From assembly GCA_964460755.1 (NCBI GenBank), contig CAYWQL010000038.1, positions 1-10,359 on the forward strand: a stretch of 10,359 nt of DNA, in the 5' to 3' direction. Position 1 is the stretch's first letter. Every line of letters starts with the position of its first letter. The translations under genes were made by a program, and so were the position numbers. The notes under the pieces are model-generated. The model was given only the letters and a program-made list of their open reading frames with translations. It was not told where the DNA came from and did not search any database. This document shows, one piece after another, positions 1-6,788 of the stretch. This DNA is from JAYFNU01 sp964460755. Its GTDB lineage: Bacteria > Bacillota > Clostridia > Oscillospirales > Ruminococcaceae.

Positions 1-61
1 CACATTTCTGCGTTACACGATTTCCAATCGTGCGCCCTCGACCAAGCTAGGCGACTTCTCC
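1..61 (-). tRNA. tRNA-Ser (anticodon GGA), 3' part cut by window edge
   Basis: Read on the minus strand, the gene starts at 61 with acceptor strand GGAGAAG (61-55). A short D stem (GCC/GGC) follows, then a perfect 5-bp anticodon stem (CACGA/TCGTG) around the loop TTGGAAA at 27-21. The anticodon is GGA (25-23), which decodes the serine codons UCC and UCU. After the anticodon stem, CGC-AGAAAT-GTG can form the long variable arm typical of class II serine tRNAs. The T arm and the acceptor 3' strand lie outside the window, so their pairing cannot be checked. A good promoter lies directly upstream at 92-120. Confidence 0.93.
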
Positions 62-91
62 AAATGTCATTCAAACTCGGGCGACCTATAT

Positions 92-120
92 ATAATAATT
101 GAAAATATTCTGCAAGTCAA
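92..120 (-). promoter_or_regulatory. sigma-A promoter of the tRNA-Ser gene
   Basis: On the minus strand, TTGACT (120-115) is followed by exactly 17 bases and then TATTAT (97-92), a near-consensus vegetative promoter. The predicted start near 85 gives a leader of about 24 bases before the tRNA 5' end at 61, to be removed by RNase P. Confidence 0.75.
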
Positions 121-132
121 TAGAAAAAAGCC

Positions 133-161
133 TTGTTGTATTATAATTTTTATATTATAAT
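133..161 (+). promoter_or_regulatory. sigma-A promoter of asnS
   Basis: TTGTTG (133-138), a 17-base spacer and a perfect TATAAT (156-161) precede asnS. The expected transcript starts near 168, leaving a leader of only about 25 bases. That rules out a T-box or other riboswitch for this synthetase unless a second promoter lies further upstream. A second TATAAT at 142-147 has no matching -35. The -35 elements of this promoter and the divergent tRNA promoter are only 12 bases apart. Confidence 0.65.
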
Positions 162-192
162 AAGAGAATAATTTTTCAGAAAAGGTGTTCTT

Positions 193-1584
193 ATGAAACG
201 AACGGTAATTAAATCTCTTTTTACGGGCTGTGAGCTTAAGGATAACAGCGAAGTAACAATCGCGGGTTGGGTTAAAACCTCGCGCGAAAGCAAAAATTTT
301 GGATTTATCGAGCTTAACGACGGAAGCTGCTTTAAAAATGTGCAGATAGTCGTTGAAGCGGAAAAATTTAATAATTTTAAAGAGATTGCAAATATAAACG
401 TCGGAAGCGCGGTTGTCGTAACTGGCAGGATTGTCCTTACGCCCGACGCGAAACAGCCCTTTGAAATCAACGCTGACAGCGTTGAGGTCGAGGGCGGCTG
501 TGACGCTACTTATCCGCTCCAGAAAAAAAGGCATACCCTTGAATTTTTGAGAACAATTCCTCATCTTCGCGCCCGCACAAATACTTTTGAAGCGGTCTTT
601 CGCGTACGGAGTGAGGCGGCGTTCGCTATACATAAATTTTTCAACGAGAACGGTTTTGTTTACGTTCATACCCCGCTTATAACGGGCAGTGACTGCGAGG
701 GCGCGGGCGAAATGTTCCGCGTGACCGTTCTCGACCCTAAAAATCCGCCGCTTAACGAAGAGGGCGAGGTCGATTTTAAAGAGGATTTCTTCGGACGCGA
801 AACTAACCTTACCGTTTCGGGTCAGCTTGAAGGCGAGACTATGGCGCAGGCATTCGGCAAGATTTATACCTTCGGGCCTACCTTCCGTGCCGAAAAATCC
901 TATACCCCGCGCCACGCCGCCGAATTTTGGATGATTGAGCCGGAAATGGCGTTTTCCGATTTAAGCGACTATATGGACAATGCCGAGGCAATGATTAAAT
1001 CGGTTGTCGGACATCTTTTAACCACCTGCACGGACGAGCTTAATTTTTTCAACAGCTTTTACGACAAGGAACTTTTAAACAAGCTTAACAAGCTCGTGAA
1101 AGACGAGTTTGTGCGCGTTAGTTATACCGATGCGGTTAAAATTCTCGAAAAACACAACGACGAGTTTGAGTTCAAGGTTTACTGGGGCTGTGACCTCCAG
1201 ACCGAGCACGAAAGATACCTTACCGAACAGGTTTATAACTGCCCTGTTTTCGTTACCGATTATCCCAAGGAAATAAAGTCGTTTTATATGCGAATTAATG
1301 ATGATGGCAAAACAGTCGCGGCGGCTGATATGCTGGTGCCGAGCGTCGGAGAGTTAATCGGCGGAAGTCAGCGTGAAGAACGCCTTGACGTGCTTCTTGA
1401 GCGCATAAACGAGCTTGGGCTTAAAAGGGAAGACTATGAGCAGTATCTTGACCTTCGTCGCTTCGGCTCGACTAAGCATAGCGGCTACGGCTTGGGCTTT
1501 GAACGGCTGATTATGTACGCTACAGGAATAGGGAACATACGCGACGTCCAGTTCTATCCAAGAACAACCGGCGGGTTTTATTGA
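193..1584 (+). CDS. asnS: Asparaginyl-tRNA synthetase
   Basis: This class IIb aminoacyl-tRNA synthetase charges tRNA-Asn with asparagine in the cytosol, using ATP. The 463-residue protein matches the usual bacterial AsnRS length (E. coli about 466). Residues 1-105 form the OB-fold anticodon-binding domain (VTIAGWVKTSRES near 21-33). The catalytic core includes TPLITGSDCEGAGEMF (160-175), motif 2 FRAEKSYTPRHAAEF (231-245) and motif 3 GLGFERL (433-439), with a C-terminal RDVQFYPRT tail typical of AsnRS. GGSQREERLD in the core is also characteristic. The ATG at 193 follows AAAGGTG (181-187) at 5 bases and is the first start after the promoter. A dedicated AsnRS implies direct charging of tRNA-Asn, though this does not exclude an indirect Gat pathway elsewhere. 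An aspartate aminotransferase follows after 45 bases, probably in the same transcript. Confidence 0.97.
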   Translation: MKRTVIKSLFTGCELKDNSEVTIAGWVKTSRESKNFGFIELNDGSCFKNVQIVVEAEKFNNFKEIANINVGSAVVVTGRIVLTPDAKQPFEINADSVEVEGGCDATYPLQKKRHTLEFLRTIPHLRARTNTFEAVFRVRSEAAFAIHKFFNENGFVYVHTPLITGSDCEGAGEMFRVTVLDPKNPPLNEEGEVDFKEDFFGRETNLTVSGQLEGETMAQAFGKIYTFGPTFRAEKSYTPRHAAEFWMIEPEMAFSDLSDYMDNAEAMIKSVVGHLLTTCTDELNFFNSFYDKELLNKLNKLVKDEFVRVSYTDAVKILEKHNDEFEFKVYWGCDLQTEHERYLTEQVYNCPVFVTDYPKEIKSFYMRINDDGKTVAAADMLVPSVGELIGGSQREERLDVLLERINELGLKREDYEQYLDLRRFGSTKHSGYGLGFERLIMYATGIGNIRDVQFYPRTTGGFY

Positions 1585-1629
1585 TAAAATACACAGAGAA
1601 GCGCTTTTTAAATAGAAGGGGGATTTTAT

Positions 1630-2913
1630 ATGGCGAGCTCCTTTTCGGAACTTGACGCGGCGCGCCGACAGAAATTGTTAGATAATCTGTTGACGGAATA
1701 CGAGGAATTTAAAAGCAGAGGGTTAAAGCTTGATATGTCGCGGGGAAATCCCTGTAAAGAACAGCTTGATTTGTCTCTCGACTTATTTAAGCAAAATTAC
1801 ACTTCGGATTTCTTTAAAATATCCAACGGAATGGATTCAAGAAACTACGGCGTTCCGACGGGAATCTCTGAAATGAAGGAGATTTTTTCCGAAATACTTG
1901 AGATTCCAACTAAGAATATAATTGTTGGCGGAAATTCCAGCCTTAATTTAATGTATGATTTTATTTCCCGCGCGTATACCGAGGGCGTCTGTGAGGGTAC
2001 GAAGCCGTGGAAGGACGCCGGGAAAATAAAGTGGCTTTGCCCGTCTCCGGGTTATGACCGGCATTTCGCCGTTACCGAGCGGTTCGGGTTTGAGCTTGTT
2101 GAAGTTCCAATGACCGAAAACGGTCCCGACATCGACTTAATCGAGAGGCTTGTCGCTGAGGACGAAGCGATAAAAGGAATGTGGTGCGTTCCCGTGTATT
2201 CCAATTTTACAGGCGCGGTCGTATCCGATGAAACGGTAAGACGCCTTGCCAATATGAAATGCAAGGCAAGCGACTTTACGATTATGTGGGATAACGCATA
2301 TGCGGTGCATCACCTTTATGACGAAAAAAACAAGGCGCTAAACCTTTTTGACGAGTGCGAAAAGGCGGGCTGTCCCGAAAGAGCTGTTACCTTTACCTCG
2401 ACGAGCAAGGTTACCTTCGCGGGCGCGGGAGTGTCCTGTATTGCGGCGAGCGACAAGATTATCTCGGCGGTCGAAAAGGATTTAAAGATAAAAACAATAG
2501 GTTACGATAAGATAAATCAGCTTATGCACGCGAAATTCTTAAAAAATCTCGACGGCGTAAACGAGCAGATGAAAAAGCACGCGGATATAATTCGGCCTAA
2601 GTTTGAGGCGGTCGAGCGTGTGCTTGGCGAACAGCTTGACGGCTTGGGCATAGCGAGCTATACAAAGCCTCGCGGCGGCTACTTCATATGTCTTGTCGTT
2701 CCCGATGGTACGGCGAAGAAAATTGTTGCCATGTGTGCCGACGCCGGTGTAAAGCTAACCCCTGCGGGCGCCGGCTTCCCCTACGGCAAGGACTCGCGCG
2801 ACAACAGCATTCGTATTGCCCCGACCTATCCGAGCTATGACGAAATCGTCCTGGCGGCGGAGCTTCTTGCGCTTTGCACAAAAATTGCATCGCTTGAAGC
2901 TATGGTTAAATAA
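1630..2913 (+). CDS. Aspartate aminotransferase, subgroup Ic (PLP-dependent, fold type I)
   Basis: This 427-residue PLP enzyme resembles the subgroup Ic aspartate aminotransferase of Corynebacterium glutamicum throughout: LDMSRGNP near 34-41, RNYG 71-74, CPSPGYDRHF 137-146, WDNAYAVH 220-227, FTSTSKVTFAGAG 255-267, and SIRIAPTYP 393-401. The Schiff-base lysine is K260, the pyridine-nitrogen aspartate is D221 with Y224 nearby, and R395 is the likely substrate carboxylate-binding arginine. The expected reaction is aspartate plus 2-oxoglutarate to oxaloacetate plus glutamate, in the cytosol. The usual NPTG motif reads N192-F-T-G, with Phe replacing the Pro. A strong AGAAGGGGG (1614-1622) lies 7 bases before the ATG. 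The position directly after asnS, with no terminator between, suggests cotranscription. Substrate specificity is inferred from family resemblance; a related aminotransferase activity remains possible. Confidence 0.88.
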   Translation: MASSFSELDAARRQKLLDNLLTEYEEFKSRGLKLDMSRGNPCKEQLDLSLDLFKQNYTSDFFKISNGMDSRNYGVPTGISEMKEIFSEILEIPTKNIIVGGNSSLNLMYDFISRAYTEGVCEGTKPWKDAGKIKWLCPSPGYDRHFAVTERFGFELVEVPMTENGPDIDLIERLVAEDEAIKGMWCVPVYSNFTGAVVSDETVRRLANMKCKASDFTIMWDNAYAVHHLYDEKNKALNLFDECEKAGCPERAVTFTSTSKVTFAGAGVSCIAASDKIISAVEKDLKIKTIGYDKINQLMHAKFLKNLDGVNEQMKKHADIIRPKFEAVERVLGEQLDGLGIASYTKPRGGYFICLVVPDGTAKKIVAMCADAGVKLTPAGAGFPYGKDSRDNSIRIAPTYPSYDEIVLAAELLALCTKIASLEAMVK

Positions 2914-2969
2914 AGTTAATTAAGCTTGAAGTTCAAGTAAGATTATAAAAAAACTATTGGAGGAACCCA

Positions 2970-4382
2970 ATGAAACACTTTGGTAAGGCGGTATTCATAA
3001 TTGTTGCCGCAATATCTATTGCCGTGTTTGTGGTCGGTGCGTTCGGCATAACGTCACAGTACGGCGACATTACTTCGATAATTATTAATTCCAAGGACAA
3101 CATAGGTTACGGAAGCGACGCGGAAGGGAATGTTGAATTTGTTTTGGCGCCTTCCGAGGAAAACGTTTCGCTTACGCGCGAAGAGATGATTTACACAAAA
3201 AGCGTGCTCGAAGCAAGACTTGAGAATTATCTTGTCAACGAGTACCAAGTTAACTGCAATTTTGACAACAGCAGCTTTTCGATAACGGTTCCATATGGTG
3301 CCAACGCGAAATACACCCCGTCGTGGCTGATTCAACAGCTTACTACGGTGAGCGACGTCGTTCTTTACGAAGGACAGACTGCGGACGAAAGCAAGGTCAT
3401 TTTAACGAGCGAGAATATTCTGTCCGCAAAGACCTCTGCGGAAACGAAGAATAACGGTCAGTTTAGTTTTTACGGCTTGAAGCTAAAGCTTGACAAAGAG
3501 GGAAGAACAGCGCTTAAAGAAGCTACTAAACGCATTGTTGAACAGAACAAGGAAAACGGAACGACCGGCGGAATAAGCATTTGGATTGACGGCAAAATGG
3601 CGATGACATACGCGGTCACCAAGGAATACAAGGGCGGCGCGGCAAACCTTACGTCCTCGGTTATTTCTTCAAGTGACGCTGCGCTTTATGCGGTTGCAGT
3701 CAACAGCGGAAGCCTTTCGACAACCCTACAATGCACGTCTTTTTCGTCGTCCAATCCGCATATAGGCGTTCACGCCGCGGACGCGATTATTTTGAGCTTG
3801 CTTAGCGCGCTCGTGTTAATATGTATTTATCTTATTTATAAGTATCGCCTTTGCGGCGTGGCTACGCTGATAACGATTACGGGAACGCTCGGTGGGATGG
3901 TTCTTGTTGTAACGGGAATGTTTTATACGCAAAGCGCGAATACAGGCGTCGTTATAACAATGACTTCGCTGTTTGCGTTTGCCCTTACACTTTTCCTTAG
4001 CTTGGCTTCTAATGTTCGCTTCTATGAGAGAATAGGAAAAGAATCAGAAAACGCGACCGTTCCGAAAGCAATTTCAAACGCGTTTAAGGGAACGGTTGGA
4101 ACGACACTTGTCGTCGACATCGTTGTGTTTGTTATAGGTCTTGGCTTCCTCTTGTTTTCAAGGGGCAGGAACGTTTCAAATCTTATTCTTTCGCCGATAT
4201 TTAATCAGTTCGGGATAAGAATGGTAAACCTCGGTACGCTTGAAAGCTTCGGGACTATCCTTATGGCGGGAACGATTATTGGATTTTTGTTCTCGGTCGT
4301 CGGAACAAAGCTTGTGCTTGATTCTTTCGCAGGCTACAAGTTCTCGAAAAACGCGAAACTTTTTGGAGGTGAGGCAAAATGA
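2970..4382 (+). CDS. SecD-like membrane protein (divergent protein-export subunit)
   Basis: This 470-residue protein has SecD architecture: a first membrane helix at about 7-29, an extracytoplasmic P1-type domain at about 30-268, then five membrane helices at about 272-450. SecD with SecF pulls preproteins through the Sec channel using proton motive force. Family relationship is visible in the N-terminus, in EARLENYLV (81-89), in GISIWIDGKMAMTY (201-214) and in the SNVRFYERI segment (347-355), which corresponds to canonical DANVLIFERI. The membrane aspartate of that motif is replaced by A346, and the early GxDxxGG motif is GSDAEGN (48-54). A strong TTGGAGGA (2957-2964) precedes the ATG by 5 bases. 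The end overlaps the SecF-like gene by ATGA. The protein may be a diverged paralogue, or the lineage's only SecD. Membership is well supported, but proton-coupled activity is doubtful. Confidence 0.8.
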   Translation: MKHFGKAVFIIVAAISIAVFVVGAFGITSQYGDITSIIINSKDNIGYGSDAEGNVEFVLAPSEENVSLTREEMIYTKSVLEARLENYLVNEYQVNCNFDNSSFSITVPYGANAKYTPSWLIQQLTTVSDVVLYEGQTADESKVILTSENILSAKTSAETKNNGQFSFYGLKLKLDKEGRTALKEATKRIVEQNKENGTTGGISIWIDGKMAMTYAVTKEYKGGAANLTSSVISSSDAALYAVAVNSGSLSTTLQCTSFSSSNPHIGVHAADAIILSLLSALVLICIYLIYKYRLCGVATLITITGTLGGMVLVVTGMFYTQSANTGVVITMTSLFAFALTLFLSLASNVRFYERIGKESENATVPKAISNAFKGTVGTTLVVDIVVFVIGLGFLLFSRGRNVSNLILSPIFNQFGIRMVNLGTLESFGTILMAGTIIGFLFSVVGTKLVLDSFAGYKFSKNAKLFGGEAK

Positions 4383-5269
4383 TTAATTTTGATTTTTCAA
4401 AAAGAAAGCTTCTTTTCGCGATTATATCCTTAGCGGTTATCGTCGCGGGCGTAGTGGTATTCCTTATCTTCGGCTTCGCAAGCGACCGATATACCGACGG
4501 CTATACTACATATACCGCAAAAATTTCATATGACGCCGATTTTTCGGCAGTCGATGAATACGCCTTATATGACGATGTTAAAGCAATCGTTGGCAAAAAC
4601 GCCGACGTAAAGCTAACAATGGACAGCTTAACCTATCAGTCAATCCTAAAAATAACCGTTGCAAACGGCGCGCAGATTGACGAGCAGGGCGTTGTTACAA
4701 TGCTTAACGACAAGTACCCTGATTTCGCGATTGATAAGCTTGATAACGTAAGCTTCGGCGGCTCGATGGACGGCGCGTATGCCATAACCATTATTGCGAT
4801 AATTGTTGTGCTTATCATTATCGGTTTCATAATTTCTCTGTTTATGCTTTCAACGGCAAACTCGCTTATTGCGGTGCTTTGCACGGTGAACGATGTGCTC
4901 TTTGTTGCCGCAATTTACACCCTATCGAGAATTTCCTCTATTATGAGCCTTGTTGCGGCAATTCTGGTGACGATAGTCGCGAGCTTTACGCTTTGCATCG
5001 TTCGCTTGAGGTCGATTGAAAAGGTAAACGAAAGCAAGAAAAAGATAAAGGTTTCCGACGTCGTTAATACGGCGCTGAACGGTGATTTGAGCGGAATAAT
5101 TTCACTTCTCGTTATATCCGCGCTTTTTGTTGCGGCGTTCGTTATTGTAGGGGTTGTCTTTGAGTATGTCGGCGTCATATATATTGGCGCGATGTTCTTC
5201 ACGGCGCTTTTCGCGGCGCTTTATTCCTCAACGCTTATTGCTCCGAATATGTGGGAGCTTAAAAAATAA
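4379..5269 (+). CDS. SecF-like membrane protein (divergent protein-export subunit)
   Basis: This 296-residue protein has one N-terminal membrane helix (about 11-33), an extracytoplasmic region at about 34-133 of the size of a P4 domain, and five further helices (about 134-285), as in SecF. Recognisable family points are the NDVLFV segment at 171-176 (canonical HDv, with D172 kept), the VAAILVTIV helix near 192-200, and a C-terminal YSSTLIAPNMW (282-292) resembling the last SecF helix. The conserved GYSxNDTVV...DRIRE signature is not preserved: that region reads ASFTLCIVRLRSIEK (201-215). The start overlaps the SecD-like stop by 4 bases and has GGAGGTGA 6 bases upstream, so the two are translationally coupled and probably form a complex. 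It is followed by nrdR after 18 bases. Confidence 0.75.
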   Translation: MINFDFSKRKLLFAIISLAVIVAGVVVFLIFGFASDRYTDGYTTYTAKISYDADFSAVDEYALYDDVKAIVGKNADVKLTMDSLTYQSILKITVANGAQIDEQGVVTMLNDKYPDFAIDKLDNVSFGGSMDGAYAITIIAIIVVLIIIGFIISLFMLSTANSLIAVLCTVNDVLFVAAIYTLSRISSIMSLVAAILVTIVASFTLCIVRLRSIEKVNESKKKIKVSDVVNTALNGDLSGIISLLVISALFVAAFVIVGVVFEYVGVIYIGAMFFTALFAALYSSTLIAPNMWELKK

Positions 5270-5287
5270 AAACAGGGGTGAATGTAG

Positions 5288-5752
5288 ATGAAATGCCCGT
5301 TTTGCGGACACGCTGAAACCAAGGTTAACGATTCCCGCCCAACCGATGATTTTTCGAAGATTAGACGAAGAAGAGAATGCCTTAGCTGCGGACAAAGATT
5401 TACGACCTACGAAATAATAGAAACCGCTCCGATAATGGTTATCAAAAAGGACGGTTCGCGTGAGGTATTTGACCGCAACAAGCTTTTGAGCGGTCTGCTT
5501 AAGGCGTGCGAAAAACGCCCCATTTCGGCGGGGCGTCTTGACAAGGCGGTCGAGAATATCGAGCAAACCCTTATGAATTCAATGGAACGCGAGGTTTCGT
5601 CGAGCTATATAGGCGAGCTTGTGATGGACGAGCTCAAACAGATTGATGAGGTCGCCTACGTTCGCTTTGCCTCGGTTTATCGTGAGTTCAAGGACATAAC
5701 GACCTTTATGGATGAGCTTGAGGATATGCTGAAAAGCAAAAGCAAGCATTAA
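5288..5752 (+). CDS. nrdR: Transcriptional repressor NrdR
   Basis: NrdR is a cytosolic repressor that senses ATP/dATP and binds NrdR boxes upstream of ribonucleotide reductase genes. The 154-residue length is standard. The N-terminal zinc ribbon has C3, C6, C31 and C34, with the signature VNDSRP (13-18) and the basic run RRRRE (26-30) followed by RFTTYE (37-42). The ATP-cone domain spans about 49-139, starting at VIKKDGSREVFDRNKL (51-66). The ATG at 5288 has AGGGGTG (5274-5280) 7 bases upstream; an earlier ATG at 5283 meets a stop at once. It is the last gene of the rightward run, only 18 bases after the SecF-like gene. I see no ribonucleotide reductase gene in the window. The stop codon overlaps that of the convergent DUF4363 gene. 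Confidence 0.96.
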   Translation: MKCPFCGHAETKVNDSRPTDDFSKIRRRRECLSCGQRFTTYEIIETAPIMVIKKDGSREVFDRNKLLSGLLKACEKRPISAGRLDKAVENIEQTLMNSMEREVSSSYIGELVMDELKQIDEVAYVRFASVYREFKDITTFMDELEDMLKSKSKH

Positions 5753-5763
5753 ATCAGCTTGCT
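5741..5763. terminator. Hairpin at the convergent junction, possible bidirectional terminator
   Basis: AGCAAGC (5741-5747) and GCTTGCT (5757-5763) form a perfect 7-bp stem with a 9-base loop that holds both stop codons. In the minus direction the hairpin is followed by TTTGCTTTTC, an imperfect U-rich tract suited to intrinsic termination. In the plus direction the downstream sequence (GTTACAGTTTCTTA) is a poor U tract. It may therefore end mainly the DUF421-DUF4363 transcript. Confidence 0.45.
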
Positions 5764-6117
5764 GTTACAGTTTCTTATTACGTCTACATATTTTAAAGTC
5801 TTGTTCATTTCCGAGTTGAAGTCGCTTGGCGTGTCGGTTCCGACATAAGCGAAAAGTCCCCTTAGCGATACGTTCATGTTGTTATAGTGTTCACGGTCAA
5901 CGAACAGGATAAAAAGAGCTTCATTTTGCTCGAAGAGTTTTTCACACTCTTCGAGCATTTTTGTTGCTTCCGTATAATCCATCATCGTGTGATAACGCTC
6001 GGCCTTGTGCAGAGTGTTGGTCATTTCGTCGGTAAGAGCGTTGATTTTAAAGTATGAAAATACCGTTATCGCGACAAGAAGGGCGATAAGCGCTATCGCC
6101 GCAATCATTCTTTTCAT
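5749..6117 (-). CDS. DUF4363 family protein
   Basis: This 122-residue protein has an N-terminal membrane helix (about 4-22, after MKR) followed by a mostly helical, charged region (TLHKAERYHTMMDYTEATKML, about 35-55, and on to the end). It fits the DUF4363 family, small single-helix proteins of unknown function often encoded beside DUF421 genes in Clostridia. The first helix could be an uncleaved anchor or a signal peptide; there is no lipobox cysteine. Translation probably couples to the DUF421 gene through the ATGA overlap at 6114-6117, with a moderate GGCGGG upstream. The stop TAA overlaps the nrdR stop on the other strand by 4 bases. The family call rests on size, topology and neighbour; the function is unknown. 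Confidence 0.75.
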   Translation of the reverse strand: MKRMIAAIALIALLVAITVFSYFKINALTDEMTNTLHKAERYHTMMDYTEATKMLEECEKLFEQNEALFILFVDREHYNNMNVSLRGLFAYVGTDTPSDFNSEMNKTLKYVDVIRNCNSKLI

Positions 6118-6740
6118 AGCTTTTCCCGCCTTATTATCGTCAGCTTATCTTCACTGTTTTTTTGCATAAGCAGCACGTCCTTAACCTCGACGTTCTTTTC
6201 GCGAAGCTTCTCGTCGAGCCATTCGTTCGAAAGTCCGCTGTAATCAAGCACGTCAGGCTGAATTTCTCCGTCGATAATCAGATTGAGCGGCGGCTTATCC
6301 TTTTGAGTGTATACGTTGAGCGAGCCGTTGGTTTCGACAACGGCATAGGTCGCGTCGGTAATGTCGAAAACGTCCTTGTTGCGAAGCGCTTCCATAACGT
6401 CAGAAATACCGAAACGCAGGTCATAAAGCATTTTCTGGTCGATTACGCCGTCGCGAATAACAGTTTTTGAGTTACCGGAAATAAGATTTGAAAATGCCGA
6501 AGACTTAACCTCTACAAAAGAAAGAAGCACCTCGAGGGAAATAATTATTAGTATTGGCGCAATGGCGGAAAATAGAGGAAGGTCGGTTTCCTCGATAGGA
6601 AGCGACGCGAGGTTGGAAATAAGGATAGTTGTGACAAGCTCGCTTGGCTGAAGCTCACCGATTTGCCTTTTTCCCATTATTCTCACCGCTACGATAATTA
6701 GAACGTAAACAATAATCGTTCTAAGAGATACGATTAACAA
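6114..6740 (-). CDS. DUF421 (YetF-like) membrane protein
   Basis: Residues 1-85 carry about three membrane helices with the family signature MGKRQIGELQPSEL followed by LISNLASLPI. A cytoplasmic domain follows with VIRDGVIDQKML, a DLRFG segment and YAVVETNGSLNVY, all typical of DUF421/YetF. The function is not settled. DUF421 proteins are found in spores, and a DUF421-containing protein encoded by a spoVA-type mobile operon has been linked to spore heat resistance in Bacillus. I prefer the TTG at 6740-6738 as start, giving 208 residues, because AGGTGA (6752-6747) lies 5 bases upstream of it. The alternative GTG at 6749, three codons earlier, lies inside that ribosome-binding site. The gene is transcribed away from gerAA and overlaps DUF4363 by ATGA. 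Confidence 0.87.
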   Translation of the reverse strand: MLIVSLRTIIVYVLIIVAVRIMGKRQIGELQPSELVTTILISNLASLPIEETDLPLFSAIAPILIIISLEVLLSFVEVKSSAFSNLISGNSKTVIRDGVIDQKMLYDLRFGISDVMEALRNKDVFDITDATYAVVETNGSLNVYTQKDKPPLNLIIDGEIQPDVLDYSGLSNEWLDEKLREKNVEVKDVLLMQKNSEDKLTIIRREKL

Positions 6741-6746
6741 AAATAT

Positions 6747-6752
6747 CACCTG
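6747..6752 (-). promoter_or_regulatory. Ribosome-binding site that decides the DUF421 start
   Basis: AGGTGA on the minus strand lies 5 bases before a TTG (6740-6738). It contains the competing GTG (6749-6747), which has no good Shine-Dalgarno of its own. This favours the TTG as start. Confidence 0.6.
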
Positions 6753-6759
6753 TCTTTGA

Positions 6760-6788
6760 GTTTATTATTTCTAAAAACACACAAACTA
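6760..6788 (+). promoter_or_regulatory. Possible sigma-G/F-type promoter of the gerA operon
   Basis: GTTTA (6760-6764) matches the forespore -35 consensus GHATR at 4 of 5 positions. After 17 bases, CAAACTA (6782-6788) matches CATAHTA at 6 of 7. The predicted start is near 6796, with a leader of about 26 bases. GerA-type operons are known to be transcribed by sigma-G in the forespore, which agrees. The elements overlap those of the divergent DUF421 promoter. Confidence 0.45.

Noticed and set aside
162..192. T-box or other leader control of asnS
   Set aside because: The leader after the perfect TATAAT is only about 25 bases, and no T-box sequence or terminator stem is present.
67..915. Long open frame on the minus strand opposite the start of asnS
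   Set aside because: It lies opposite a clear AsnRS coding region and covers both divergent promoters. The translation has no family resemblance; it is a codon-bias shadow.
1585..1629. Terminator between asnS and the aminotransferase gene (AAGCGCTTTTT)
   Set aside because: The only dyad is an 8-base AAGCGCTT with no loop, too small for an intrinsic terminator.
2914..2969. Sigma-A promoter before the SecD-like gene (TTGAAG with TATAAA)
   Set aside because: The spacer between 2926-2931 and 2944-2949 is only 12 bases, too short for a working promoter.
5270..5287. NrdR box for autoregulation of nrdR
   Set aside because: The gap to the preceding gene is only 18 bases and holds just the ribosome-binding site; no paired NrdR-box-like repeats are visible.
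6162..6470. Open frame on the plus strand opposite the DUF421 gene
   Set aside because: The minus-strand protein has recognisable DUF421 motifs through this span, while the plus frame has no plausible domain or ribosome-binding site.
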